From Bradyrhizobium sp. SZCCT0231 (GTDB lineage Bacteria; Pseudomonadota; Alphaproteobacteria; Rhizobiales; Xanthobacteraceae), in assembly GCF_018130245.1 (NCBI RefSeq), contig NZ_JAFCKP010000009.1:62001-126000 (forward strand): DNA of 64,000 bases. The letters are read 5' to 3'. Each line of letters begins with the position of its first letter. Position 1 is the first letter of the stretch. A program made the position numbers and the translations under genes. A model generated the notes under the pieces. The model worked only from the letters and a program-made list of their open reading frames with translations. It searched no databases and had not been told where the DNA came from. Below are positions 32,683 through 41,236 of this stretch, piece by piece.

Positions 32683-33464
32683 TGTCGCCGGCCGTCTTGA
32701 CTAGGCGGGCTGCTCCGGTGCTGGCCTGCATCGGATTGCTGGCCGTGTGGCAGGTTGCCTCGCTCGCGCTGAAGAACGACAGCTTCCCCACGGCGGTCGA
32801 GGCGGTCCGGGCAATTCCGGACATTCTCGGCGACAAGGAATCCCTGACCAACATCCTCGCTTCGCTTCGTCGCATGGCGATCGGGTTCGGCGTGGCGGTG
32901 CTGGTTTCGATTCCGCTGGGCCTGTTGATGGGACGCAGCCGGGCCGTCGCGGCCTTCTTCAATCCACTGCTGATGGTGATTTATCCGGTGCCGAAAGCCG
33001 CCTTGATGCCGATTATCATGCTTTGGCTGGGCGTCGGCGACGTCACCAAGACACTGGTGATCTTCCTGGGCGTTAGCCTCCCCGTGATCTACCACAGCTT
33101 CGAGGGTGCCAAGGCCGTCGAAGAGAAGATGCTGTGGTCAGGTGCCGCGATGGGACTTTCCCCCGCACAACGCCTGGTGCGGATCGTGCTGCCCGCGGCG
33201 CTGCCGGAGATCCTGACGGGATGCCGCACCGGATTGGTGCTGGCGCTGATCACGATGATCACCAGTGAGATGATCGCCCGTCAGTCGGGCGCCGGCAACA
33301 TCCTGTTCAATGCGCTCGACATGGGCCAGTACGATACCGTCTTTGCGATGATCATCATCGTGGGGGCGATGGGAATTTGCCTCGACGCGATTTTCGAAAG
33401 GGTTCGTGCCAGGCTCGTGCGCTGGTCCGAGCCGCAGTTCGACATGCCGCTGAGCTTCTCATGA
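32679..33464 (+). CDS. ABC transporter permease 1
   Basis: A 261-residue inner-membrane protein whose ATG overlaps the ATPase stop. It has about six hydrophobic segments and the coupling-helix EAA-type loop AMGLSPAQRLVRIVLPAALPEILTGCRTGLVLALITMITSEMIA, standard for SsuC/TauC permeases. A sequence of YPVPKAALMPIIMLWLGVGDVTKTLVIFLGVSLPVIYHSFEG precedes it, also typical. It pairs with the second permease directly downstream (ATGA overlap) as a heterodimer, which differs from the usual single permease of alkanesulfonate systems. Confidence 0.88.
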   Translation: MMSPAVLTRRAAPVLACIGLLAVWQVASLALKNDSFPTAVEAVRAIPDILGDKESLTNILASLRRMAIGFGVAVLVSIPLGLLMGRSRAVAAFFNPLLMVIYPVPKAALMPIIMLWLGVGDVTKTLVIFLGVSLPVIYHSFEGAKAVEEKMLWSGAAMGLSPAQRLVRIVLPAALPEILTGCRTGLVLALITMITSEMIARQSGAGNILFNALDMGQYDTVFAMIIIVGAMGICLDAIFERVRARLVRWSEPQFDMPLSFS

Positions 33465-34228
33465 TGTCGCGCCTGCTCCCCTCTAACCTTGTTCTTGGGA
33501 TCGCGCCGATCGCGCTGGTCATCGCCTTGTGGCAAGGCCTGGTGTCATTCGGCTTTGCGCCCGCGGTCTTGCTGCCGCCGCCGGGCTTCGTCTTCAGCCG
33601 GCTGCTTCAGCAGCTCGTGACATTGACGTTTCAGCAGGAAATCGCGGCAACGCTGATCCGCCTGTTTGCCGGGTTCGCGATTGCGGTCGTGCTTGGTGTG
33701 AGCATCGGTATCGCGGCTGCCGCCAGTCCTGTGATCAACGCCGTGGTTCGGCCGATCGTCCGTGTATTGGCCCCACTGCCCAAGGTTGCGCTCTATCCGG
33801 CGCTCCTGCTTTTGCTCGGGTTCGGTCACGGATCGAAGGTCACATTGGTAGCTGCGGACGCGCTCTTTCCCATTCTGCTCTCCACCTATTACGGTGCATC
33901 GACCGTCGAGCAGAAGCTGATCTGGTCGGCCATGGCAGCGGGAACGCCGCGCTACGAAATCCTCCTCAAGGTCGTGCTGCCGGCGGCGATGCCGTCGATC
34001 CTCACCGGGTGCCGGATCGGCCTTGTCATTTCCTGCATCGTGGTGTTTCTGGCCGAGATGATCACGTCGACGGACGGACTGGGGCACGCACTCGTGACGG
34101 CGGCCCGAACCTTCCAGGCCGTGGATATGTTCGTGCCGCTGATCACGATCTCGCTGCTGGGCTTGATCCTGAACGGCCTGCTGGGAGCCGTGCGATCGTA
34201 CTTGCTCCGGGGCTTCCCCGAAGCGTAA
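33461..34228 (+). CDS. ABC transporter permease 2
   Basis: A 255-residue membrane protein whose start ATG overlaps the preceding stop. It shows the same fold as permease 1: PLPKVALYPALLLLLGFGHGSKVTLVAADALFPILLSTYYGAS, then the EAA loop MAAGTPRYEILLKVVLPAAMPSILTGCRIGLVISCIVVFLAEMI. The two permeases share the pattern but not high identity, so they form a heteromeric channel. It is followed 32 bases later by the NicX-like dioxygenase gene, suggesting the transported compound is its substrate or precursor. Confidence 0.87.
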   Translation: MMSRLLPSNLVLGIAPIALVIALWQGLVSFGFAPAVLLPPPGFVFSRLLQQLVTLTFQQEIAATLIRLFAGFAIAVVLGVSIGIAAAASPVINAVVRPIVRVLAPLPKVALYPALLLLLGFGHGSKVTLVAADALFPILLSTYYGASTVEQKLIWSAMAAGTPRYEILLKVVLPAAMPSILTGCRIGLVISCIVVFLAEMITSTDGLGHALVTAARTFQAVDMFVPLITISLLGLILNGLLGAVRSYLLRGFPEA

Positions 34229-34260
34229 CTAACAAGAATCCTGAAGACCGGGAGAGAACC

Positions 34261-35307
34261 ATGCTGGCTGATCGCATCGAGGCAAAATGGATCGACGCAT
34301 TCTGCGAGATCTTTGACCGATGCGCGGTCAAGGCCGGCGATACCGCGGCGATCCTCTCGGAAACCCAGTCGCGCGCGTTGAACGTGCATCTCGCGGAGCT
34401 GGCCTTGCTGCGGATGGGGGCGCGGCCGTTTCATGTGGTGATGCCGACACCGCGTAACCGGCATGTCGTTCCGGTCCGCTCGACCGGGGCGAGCGAGGCG
34501 ATCCAAAAGCTTGGTCCAGTCATCACGGCGCTTCAGCAGGCCGGCTTCGTGGTGGATTGCACCATCGAAGGACTGATGCACGCGGTGGAGACGCCGGAGA
34601 TCCTCAAAGCCGGCGCGCGGATCCTGGTGATTTCCAACGAACATCCCGAGGCGCTGGAGCGGATGGTGCCGGATTCCGCGCTCGAGAAACGCGTTCGTGC
34701 CGCGGCCAAGATGTTGCGCGCGACCAAGCGGATGCGGGTGACCTCGAAGGCCGGCACGGCGCTCGATGTCGATATGGCCGGCGCGTCGACGGTCGGTGTG
34801 TGGGGCTGGACTGACAAGCCCGGCACGCTGGCGCATTGGCCCGGTGGAATCGTCGTCAGTTTCCCCAAGAGCGGGACCATCAACGGCACGCTGGTGATGG
34901 CGCCGGGCGACATTAATCTCACCTTCAAGCGCTACCTGACGTCGCCGGTGAAGATGACGTTGAAGGACGATTATGTCGTCGAGCTGGAAGGCGAGGGCAC
35001 GGATGCTGCGATGATGCGTGCCTATCTCGCTGCCTGGGGAGACCGCGAAGCCTATGCCGTCTCGCATGTCGGCTTCGGCATGAATCCCGGCGCACGCTAC
35101 GAGGCGTTGTCTATGTACGACCAGCGCGACACCAACGGCACCGAGATTCGGGCCGTCTCCGGAAATTTCCTGTTCTCGACCGGCGCGAACGAGTTCGCGG
35201 GGCGTTACACGGCGGGACATTTCGACTTGCCGATGATGGGAACGACGATCGAGCTCGACGGCGTTGCGGTGGTCCGGGAGGGTGTGCTCCAGGACGTCTT
35301 CGGCTAA
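34261..35307 (+). CDS. NicX-like 2,5-dihydroxypyridine 5,6-dioxygenase homologue
   Basis: A 348-residue protein with GGGAGAG upstream of ATG 34261. It belongs to the leucine-aminopeptidase-like family that includes NicX, an Fe(II) extradiol-type enzyme opening 2,5-dihydroxypyridine to N-formylmaleamate. The NicX ligands I remember (two His and an Asp in the C-terminal half) correspond to His269 in SHVGFGMNPGARYEAL, His320 and Asp322 in TAGHFDLPMMGTT, and all are present. The length matches NicX. It ends four bases into the convergent gene. Aminopeptidase or thermophilic M29-like activity is the alternative, but the HxD motif favours ring cleavage. The physiological substrate may be another N-heterocycle. 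Confidence 0.72.
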   Translation: MLADRIEAKWIDAFCEIFDRCAVKAGDTAAILSETQSRALNVHLAELALLRMGARPFHVVMPTPRNRHVVPVRSTGASEAIQKLGPVITALQQAGFVVDCTIEGLMHAVETPEILKAGARILVISNEHPEALERMVPDSALEKRVRAAAKMLRATKRMRVTSKAGTALDVDMAGASTVGVWGWTDKPGTLAHWPGGIVVSFPKSGTINGTLVMAPGDINLTFKRYLTSPVKMTLKDDYVVELEGEGTDAAMMRAYLAAWGDREAYAVSHVGFGMNPGARYEALSMYDQRDTNGTEIRAVSGNFLFSTGANEFAGRYTAGHFDLPMMGTTIELDGVAVVREGVLQDVFG

Positions 35308-36296
35308 TTACGGTCGAGCACCGGGGGGCGCGCCAGTCCGAAGTGCCGGAGCAGGTCGACCATCGCCCGGAGGCGCTTGGCGCGATAGGCGTCGACGTCG
35401 AGCCCGGAATAGTCGAGAAAGCCTGCGCCCGTGCGCAGGCCGATCCGGCCTTCATGCATGTTGCGTGAAATGACGTCGGGCGCCCGATAGCGCTCGCTGC
35501 CGAGCGCGCCTTCCAGATACCTGCTTGCATAGTAGAGGATGTCGCCGCCGCCCCAGTCGATGAATTCGAGCAGTCCGAGCACGGCGTAGCGGAAGCCGAA
35601 GCCGTAGCGGATCGCCTTGTCGATCTCCTCAGCGCTCGCGACGCCTTCTTCGACCATGCGAGCGGCCTCATTCATCGCCAGCGCCTGGATGCGTGGAACG
35701 ATGAACCCTGGAGTGGCGGCACAGACCACCGGCACCTTGCCGATACCTTCGAGCAGCGTCTTGACCTCTGCGACGATGGCAGGATCGGTTGATTTGCCGG
35801 GCGAGACTTCGACCAGAGGGATCAGATAGGCCGGATTGAGCCAATGCACGTTGAGGAAGCGGCGCGGGTTCACGATCGCGCCGGAGAGATCATCGACGAG
35901 AATGGTCGACGTCGTCGATGCGATGACTGTATCCGGACCGACCTGCTTTGAAGCCGCCCCGAGCACCTCCCGCTTGAGTTCGACGACCTCGGGAACGCCC
36001 TCGAAGACCATGCCGGCGCCGGATAGCGCTTCTTCGCTCTGGCTGGCTGGGACCACCGAGATCCGCGCGATGAGCGGATCGACATCCGCCTCGGTCAGCA
36101 GCCCCAGCTCCGACAAGCTGGCAAAGGTCTTCCTGACCTCGCCGAGTCCATCCGTCTCCAGCTTGGTGAACTCCGCCGCGGAACGCGTCTTGACGTCGAT
36201 CATCGTGACGCTATGGCCTGCATAGGCAAACGCGACGGCGATGCCGCGGCCCATGCGGCCAGCCCCGAGACAGGCGATGTTGACGCGACTATTCAT
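35304..36296 (-). CDS. 3-hydroxyacyl-CoA dehydrogenase family protein
   Basis: A 330-residue protein with the N-terminal NAD domain (NIACLGAGRMGRGIAVAFAYAGHSVTMIDVK), the GPDTVIASTTSTILVDDLSG and RRFLNVHWLNPAYLIPLVEVSPG segments, and the C-terminal domain (GFIVPRIQALAMNEAARMVEEGVASAEEIDKAIRYGFGFRYAVLGLLEFIDWGG). The catalytic His is in NVHWLNP. It resembles hydroxybutyryl-CoA and L-gulonate/carnitine dehydrogenases. It is the last gene of a five-gene reverse-strand operon starting at 41,041 and is three bases from the octopine-dehydrogenase-like gene. Its substrate is probably a beta-hydroxyacyl-CoA from that operon. Confidence 0.82.
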   Translation of the reverse strand: MNSRVNIACLGAGRMGRGIAVAFAYAGHSVTMIDVKTRSAAEFTKLETDGLGEVRKTFASLSELGLLTEADVDPLIARISVVPASQSEEALSGAGMVFEGVPEVVELKREVLGAASKQVGPDTVIASTTSTILVDDLSGAIVNPRRFLNVHWLNPAYLIPLVEVSPGKSTDPAIVAEVKTLLEGIGKVPVVCAATPGFIVPRIQALAMNEAARMVEEGVASAEEIDKAIRYGFGFRYAVLGLLEFIDWGGGDILYYASRYLEGALGSERYRAPDVISRNMHEGRIGLRTGAGFLDYSGLDVDAYRAKRLRAMVDLLRHFGLARPPVLDRN

Positions 36297-36299
36297 TGA

Positions 36300-37388
36300 T
36301 CAGAATCCATTGCGGAGCAGCGTCTGCAATTCAGCCTTGCTGAGGTCGCCGAGCCCCAACGTCTGGAGCGTTCGGCCTCCGCGCGCAAAATCTTCGCCGC
36401 AGACTGCGCCACCGATCGACAGGAACGCTTTGGCGAGCGGCGTGGCCACGCCAGCCAAGCCGGCGACGGAAACCAGCAGCGACAGCCCGAGCCGCAGATC
36501 CTCACGCATGTAGCGGTGCTCGGTCAGCACGATCCGCTCTCGCCAGTCGCCGGAGTCGGTCAGACGGTCATGCGAACCGCGGCCATACATCCAGATCTCG
36601 CCCTCTCTCGCATAATGGTGAGCGAGCGGGAAATGCGGCGCGCCGTAGCCGAGCGCCTCGCGCACCGCGATCCGTTCGGCATCGAGCGCGTCGGTGACCC
36701 GCCGGATCGCGGCTTGCGTGCCTTCCTTGTGAATGTCCCAGCGTTCGAAATGTTCGATCGGGCCGGCATTCATCACGATCAACGGCGGATGGATGATCGG
36801 GCCTGCGTTCATCAGTGCGCCCGACAGCGCGTCTCCGCACGCCTCGATCGCGTCCGGGAAAGCGCGTCCGATCACTTCGAGGGCATGCGGCGCCTGATCA
36901 AGCGGAAACACGCCGACCGGGAGCCGCCTGGCGCGGATGGTGATCGCGACCTCGAACGGTCCGTGCTTGCGGGTCAGCCACGGAAGCGTGCCCGTTTCGG
37001 CAAAGCTGGCCTTTGCGTGGTTACCGGCGTCTCGCGCCGCCTGGGCGAAGATCATCGAGCCGAATGTCGCCGGCGGCAGAAACACGACCTGACCGTCCCC
37101 CAGGTGCGGCGCGAGCACACGGGCAATATCCGGCTGCGCGAAGGCGGGCGCGGGGCACAGGATCAGCTCCGTGCCGTTGACGGCCTCGGCGATGTCGGTC
37201 GTGACCAGCGCGAGCTTCACGTCGTGACGGCCGTTGTGATCCTTGACCAGGATGCGCGTTCCCGCGGCGCGCTGCGCCGCGACCTGATCGGCATCGCGGC
37301 GCCAAAGCCGCACCTCATGCCCCGACAGCGCAAAATCGCCCGCGGCCGCGAAAGAGCCGTTTCCCCCACCCAGAACTGCGATCTTCAA
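36300..37388 (-). CDS. NAD/NADP octopine/nopaline dehydrogenase family protein
   Basis: A 362-residue protein with the dinucleotide motif IAVLGGGNGSFAAAGDFALSGHEVRLWRR, the linker PPATFGSMIFAQAARDAG, and the C-terminal octopine-dehydrogenase domain marked by NAGPIIHPPLIVMNAGPIEHFE and FPLAHHYAREGEIWMYGRGSHD. The conserved His and Asp residues of that domain are present. Enzymes of this family reduce imines of 2-oxoacids with amines, or 2-oxoacids such as ketopantoate. It overlaps the upstream ligase gene by four bases, so it belongs to the same operon. A role in making or cleaving an opine-like N-(carboxyalkyl) amino acid is a plausible inference, not shown. Confidence 0.8.
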   Translation of the reverse strand: MKIAVLGGGNGSFAAAGDFALSGHEVRLWRRDADQVAAQRAAGTRILVKDHNGRHDVKLALVTTDIAEAVNGTELILCPAPAFAQPDIARVLAPHLGDGQVVFLPPATFGSMIFAQAARDAGNHAKASFAETGTLPWLTRKHGPFEVAITIRARRLPVGVFPLDQAPHALEVIGRAFPDAIEACGDALSGALMNAGPIIHPPLIVMNAGPIEHFERWDIHKEGTQAAIRRVTDALDAERIAVREALGYGAPHFPLAHHYAREGEIWMYGRGSHDRLTDSGDWRERIVLTEHRYMREDLRLGLSLLVSVAGLAGVATPLAKAFLSIGGAVCGEDFARGGRTLQTLGLGDLSKAELQTLLRNGF

Positions 37389-38920
37389 GATGCTTCTCCT
37401 TGCGCGCGGGACTGCGCATCAAGCTGCTTCAGCAGGAAATGCTGGACCTTGCCCAGCGCCGTTCGCGGCAGATCGGTGACGAAGACGATCTCGCGCGGAA
37501 CCTTGTAGCGCGCGAGTTGCGCCTGAAGATGCGCCCTCAATTCGTCCGCTTCGAGCCGGCAGCCGGATCTCGCAATGACATAGGCGATCGGCACCTCGTC
37601 CCAGCGGGGGTCCGGCCGGCCGATCACCGCGCATTCGCTGACATCTGGATGTTCGAGCAGAACGCGCTCGACCTCGGCCGGGTAGACGTTTTCCCCGCCG
37701 GATATGATCATGTTCTTCTTGCGGTCGCGGACCCAGAAATAGCCGTCTGCATCGCACAGGCCGATATCGCCGGTGCGATACCAGCCGTCGTGCAACGCAT
37801 CGCGCGTTGCAGCCTCGTTGCCCCAATATTCGAAGAACACGTTGGGACCGCGCACCACGATCTCGCCCGGCGTGCCCGCGGGCAATTCGTCGCCGGCCTG
37901 GTCGATCACCTTTGCCTCGCAGCACAGGCCGGCAAGGCCGGTCGATCCCGCGCGCGAAAGATCGCCGCCAAGCCGCGTGTAGACGGCGATCGGGCAGGTT
38001 TCCGTCGAGCCGTAGACCTGAAGCACGGGCACATCGCGCGCGACGCAACGCTCGATCAGGTGCGGAGGCACGATGGTCGAGCCGGTGGCGACGGCCCTGA
38101 GTGACGAAAGATCAGCGGTCGTCCAGGCGGGATGCTCGCTCACGGCCTGGAGGATCGCAGGCACCATCACCGTGAGTGTCGGTCGTTCCCGTTCGATGGC
38201 CGCAAGCGCGGCATCCGGCGTGAAGCGCGCATGGACCGTGACGGTCGCGCCCAGCTGCAGCGCCGGCGTGGTCTGGATGTTGAGGCCGCCGACGTGGAAG
38301 AATGGCAGCACGGTCAGCACGTGGTCGTCGGACGTCATGTTGTGCATGTGCTGGCTCATGACGCCGTTCCAGAACAGCGCCTCCTGGCGCAGCACCGCAC
38401 CCTTTGGCCGTCCCGTCGTTCCTGACGTGTAGACGATGAGCAGCGGGCAGGAGAGGTCGGTGTGCGGGTTGCGGCCGCTGCCCTGGCTGCGGCTCAGCAG
38501 ATCGTCGAATGTCGTGCCGCGAGGTGGCGTGAAGTCGAGGCCGACGACGGATGTCCCCGGCGCGGACTGCCCAAGCTCGTCGAGCACTCCGGAAAATGCC
38601 TGCTCGAGCACCAGGACCTTGGCGCCGGCATCACCGAGAATGAACAGCTGCTCGGCGACTGCCAGCCGCCAGTTCAGCGGCACCAGCATCGCGCCGAGCC
38701 GCGCGCACGCGTAGAGCAGAACCAGATAGTCCGGTCGGTTCAAGCTCAGAATCGCGACACGGTCGCCGCGGCCGACGCCGAGCGCCCGCTTCAAGGCCGT
38801 GGCCGTTTGCTCGATGCGCGCGGCGAATGCCGCGTAGCTCAGCCGCTTCCCTTCGAAGCCAATGGCTGTCTTGTCCGGCGCGAACGCCGCGTTGCGGTCG
38901 ATCAGGCTACAGAGGTCCAC
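37385..38920 (-). CDS. Acyl-CoA synthetase (class I adenylate-forming)
   Basis: A 511-residue protein starting at GTG 38920 (MDLCSLIDRNAAFAPDKTAIGFEGKRLSYAAF). Core motifs are LLIVYTSGTTGRPKGAVLRQ (P-loop), LQVYGSTETCPIAVYT (A5), WYRTGDIGLCDADGYFWVRDRKKNMIISGGENVYPAEVE (A7-A8) and the C-terminal Lys region PRTALGKVQHFLL. It adenylates a carboxylic acid and transfers it to CoA; the mid-size fatty or aromatic acid pocket cannot be decided. It sits three bases after an acyl-CoA dehydrogenase gene, so the pair probably activates and dehydrogenates the same acid in the operon. Confidence 0.87.
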   Translation of the reverse strand: MDLCSLIDRNAAFAPDKTAIGFEGKRLSYAAFAARIEQTATALKRALGVGRGDRVAILSLNRPDYLVLLYACARLGAMLVPLNWRLAVAEQLFILGDAGAKVLVLEQAFSGVLDELGQSAPGTSVVGLDFTPPRGTTFDDLLSRSQGSGRNPHTDLSCPLLIVYTSGTTGRPKGAVLRQEALFWNGVMSQHMHNMTSDDHVLTVLPFFHVGGLNIQTTPALQLGATVTVHARFTPDAALAAIERERPTLTVMVPAILQAVSEHPAWTTADLSSLRAVATGSTIVPPHLIERCVARDVPVLQVYGSTETCPIAVYTRLGGDLSRAGSTGLAGLCCEAKVIDQAGDELPAGTPGEIVVRGPNVFFEYWGNEAATRDALHDGWYRTGDIGLCDADGYFWVRDRKKNMIISGGENVYPAEVERVLLEHPDVSECAVIGRPDPRWDEVPIAYVIARSGCRLEADELRAHLQAQLARYKVPREIVFVTDLPRTALGKVQHFLLKQLDAQSRAQGEAS

Positions 38921-38922
38921 GG

Positions 38923-40212
38923 TCAGTCGTCCGTTTCGCCGGCCTCGTACAGCGCTTCGCGCCCGATCCGGTCGAGGCAGAGCTCGGCGGTCCAGGGCAG
39001 CATCAGCGAGCCGCAGCGGCTGTCGCGATAGATCCGTTCCAGCGGCAGTGACTTGAGCATGGCCTGGCCGCCGCAGGTGCGGATCGCGAGCGCGGCGAGC
39101 TCATTGGCGCCCTCCATTACCGAGTATTGTGCTGCATAGGCGCGCAGAACCTGCTCCTTGCTCGGATTGGCGCGCGCTTCGGTCACAGCCTGAAACCAAA
39201 TTGCCTTGATCTGCTCCAGCTTGATCTGCATCTGCGCGACCGCGATCTGCTTGGTCGGGTACATTCGCCGCTTGACCGGCGGCATGCCCGGAACCTCGCC
39301 GCGCAAGTAACGTACGGTGAAGTCGTAGGCGGCCTGCGCGAGGCCCATATAGGTCGGCGACAGCGTCAGGAACATGTGCGGCCAGCGCATCGCGGCCTGG
39401 AAATAGACGCCGCGCGGCATCAGCGCTGAATCTTCCGGCACGAACACGTCCTTGAACAGCAGCGTCCGCGAGACCGTGCCGCGCATGCCGAGCGGATCCC
39501 AGTCGCCGACGACCGAGACGCCTTCTGATTTGGCTGATATTGCAAGATAAAGCGTGTTGCGGCGCGAGGCCTTCTCGCCTTCCTCGATCTCGGTGCAGAG
39601 CACACCGTAATAATCGGCATGACCGGAGAGCGACGCAAAGATTTTCTTGCCGTTGACGATCCAGCCGCCTTCGACGGGCTTTGCCTCCGTCCCGAACGCA
39701 ACGCCGCCCGCGGCTGCCGCACCGCCCTCGGAGAAAGGCTGCGAGTAAATTGCGCCATCCTCGACGATGCGCTTGTAGTGGATTGCACGCCGCTGCTCGT
39801 GCTCGGCGCGTGTCTCCGCATCCATGTCCAGGTCGTCGGCGAGCGGGCCTGACCACAAGGTCGAGCAAACGTGCATGTTCCAGGTCAGCGCGGTCGCGCC
39901 GCAATAGCGGCCGATCTCGGCGGCCGCCAAGGCATAGGTCTGGTAGTTCGCACCGAGGCCGCCGTGCTTCTTGGGGACGGCAATGCCGAGCAGGCCGACG
40001 CGATGCAGGTCGCGATAATTCTCAGTCGGGAAGGTCGCCTCGCGATCGTAGGCCGCGGCGCGTGCGGCGAACACGCTCTGGCCGATCTCGCGGGCGCGCG
40101 TGACGATGCCGGCCTGCTCGTCGCTCAAGCGGAATGCGGCAGGATCGAAGATCGGCGCATCCAGCGCGACCTTGTTGGTCGTGCCAATCGTCTTGGTGAC
40201 TTGCATGGTCAT
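38923..40212 (-). CDS. Acyl-CoA dehydrogenase
   Basis: A 429-residue protein with the ACAD layout: N-terminal helices (FRLSDEQAGIVTRAREIGQSVFAARAAAYDREATFPTENYRDLHRVGLLGIAVPKKHGGLGANYQTYALAAAEIG), the middle beta domain with YSQPFSEGGAAAAGGVAFGTEAKPVEGGWIVNGKKIFASLSGHADYYGV and MRGTVSRTLLFKDVFVPED, and the C-terminal four-helix bundle (YAAQYSVMEGANELAALAIRTCGGQAM). The expected catalytic Glu is not certain; the residue order is closer to the HpaB/DszC side branch in places. It is 13 bases from the hydrolase gene and forms part of the reverse-strand operon. A 2-aminobenzoyl-CoA pathway ring product or an acyl-CoA may be its substrate. Confidence 0.82.
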   Translation of the reverse strand: MTMQVTKTIGTTNKVALDAPIFDPAAFRLSDEQAGIVTRAREIGQSVFAARAAAYDREATFPTENYRDLHRVGLLGIAVPKKHGGLGANYQTYALAAAEIGRYCGATALTWNMHVCSTLWSGPLADDLDMDAETRAEHEQRRAIHYKRIVEDGAIYSQPFSEGGAAAAGGVAFGTEAKPVEGGWIVNGKKIFASLSGHADYYGVLCTEIEEGEKASRRNTLYLAISAKSEGVSVVGDWDPLGMRGTVSRTLLFKDVFVPEDSALMPRGVYFQAAMRWPHMFLTLSPTYMGLAQAAYDFTVRYLRGEVPGMPPVKRRMYPTKQIAVAQMQIKLEQIKAIWFQAVTEARANPSKEQVLRAYAAQYSVMEGANELAALAIRTCGGQAMLKSLPLERIYRDSRCGSLMLPWTAELCLDRIGREALYEAGETDD

Positions 40213-40225
40213 CGCGCAGAAACCT

Positions 40226-41041
40226 TTACGCTTTGGTCGCGAGAGAGTTCAGAAACCAGCCGAGAGCTTCGTCAAAGGCACCGGGGCGTTCGAGATTGGC
40301 GAGATGGCCCACGCCGGCGAGCTCGACATATTCAGCTCCCGGAATAAAGGTCGCCGTCTTTGCCATCATCGGCGCAGGCGCGTTGTTGTCCTTTGAGCCG
40401 GACAGCAGCAGTGTGGGGACGGAAATATTCCCAAGCGTGCTGCGCTGATCGAAGCCGATCAGAGCCAGCATCATGGCGCGATAGCTGGCCTCGGGCACGC
40501 TCCCCATGCATTCGCGGGCAACCTCCATTCCGTTCGGATCGGGATCGTCGCCGACGAGTTCCTTCACCAGGGAGGGCGCGAGCGACTTCATCGTCTCCCC
40601 GCGATCGAGCGGCCCGAGCCGCGCCGAGATGAAAGACTTCTGCCAGTCGCCATCGGCCTTGCCAAAGGCGGGACTGGTCTGCGCCAGCACGACCGCGCGT
40701 GCGAGCTTGGGGAACTGCACCAGCCACTTCTGGACGATCATGCCGCCGATGGAATGGCCGATCAGAATAGGCCTGCTGGCACCGAGCTGCTCGATGAATT
40801 GTTGGAGCGCCTCCGCCAGGGCGGCGATGCTGACGCCGGCGAGCGGCGCCGATCCGCCATAGCCCGGCATATCCCATGCGATGGCGCGGAAGCGGTCGCT
40901 GAATGTGGCAAGCTGTCGCCGCCAGGCCCGCGCGGCGCCGCCGATGCCATGCAGGAAGATCAGAGGTGTCGCGCCCGGATCGCCCGCGGCTTCATAGGCG
41001 AAGCGTCCGTCCTTTGTTATCATTGGCACAGGCTGCGACAC
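40226..41041 (-). CDS. Alpha/beta-fold hydrolase
   Basis: A 271-residue protein starting at GTG 41041, with AAAGGAT upstream on the reverse strand. It has oxyanion HGIGG (FLHGIGGAARAW), nucleophile elbow IGHSIGGMIVQKW (Ser in GHSIG), an acid in LLLSGSKDNNAP and His in VGHLANLERPGAF. These are the marks of catabolic C-C or ester hydrolases such as 3-oxoadipate enol-lactonase and MhpC relatives. It is the first gene of the reverse operon, divergent from the SDR gene across a region with two copies of the proposed MarR operator. It may open a ring product in the 2-aminobenzoyl-CoA pathway; the substrate is unknown. Confidence 0.85.
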   Translation of the reverse strand: MSQPVPMITKDGRFAYEAAGDPGATPLIFLHGIGGAARAWRRQLATFSDRFRAIAWDMPGYGGSAPLAGVSIAALAEALQQFIEQLGASRPILIGHSIGGMIVQKWLVQFPKLARAVVLAQTSPAFGKADGDWQKSFISARLGPLDRGETMKSLAPSLVKELVGDDPDPNGMEVARECMGSVPEASYRAMMLALIGFDQRSTLGNISVPTLLLSGSKDNNAPAPMMAKTATFIPGAEYVELAGVGHLANLERPGAFDEALGWFLNSLATKA

Positions 41042-41102
41042 GCGACATCCTTTTGCTGGGCCCTTCGATGCTAACAGGCCTGTGGGGGATGGGAAGCGAT
41101 AA

Positions 41103-41116
41103 TTTTATACTTAAAG
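41103..41116. promoter_or_regulatory. Proposed MarR-type operator, copy 1
   Basis: TTTTATACTTAAAG is a degenerate copy of the near-palindrome TTTTAAGCCTAAAA. It lies 62 bases upstream of the reverse-strand hydrolase operon in the divergent intergenic region. Confidence 0.45.
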
Positions 41117-41181
41117 CAATTTTCGGGCCGCCTCTCGTGCGGCGTCATTCGCGGGGGCAAGCGCCGCTTTCGTTGCAAAAA

Positions 41182-41195
41182 TTTGAAGGTTAAAA
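41182..41195. promoter_or_regulatory. Proposed MarR-type operator, copy 2
   Basis: TTTGAAGGTTAAAA lies 42 bases upstream of the SDR start at 41,237. Together with copy 1 it could control both divergent operons. Confidence 0.55.
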
Positions 41196-41236
41196 TATAT
41201 CGGAAGAACGACCACGAGATCCCTGGGAGCCAGCGC

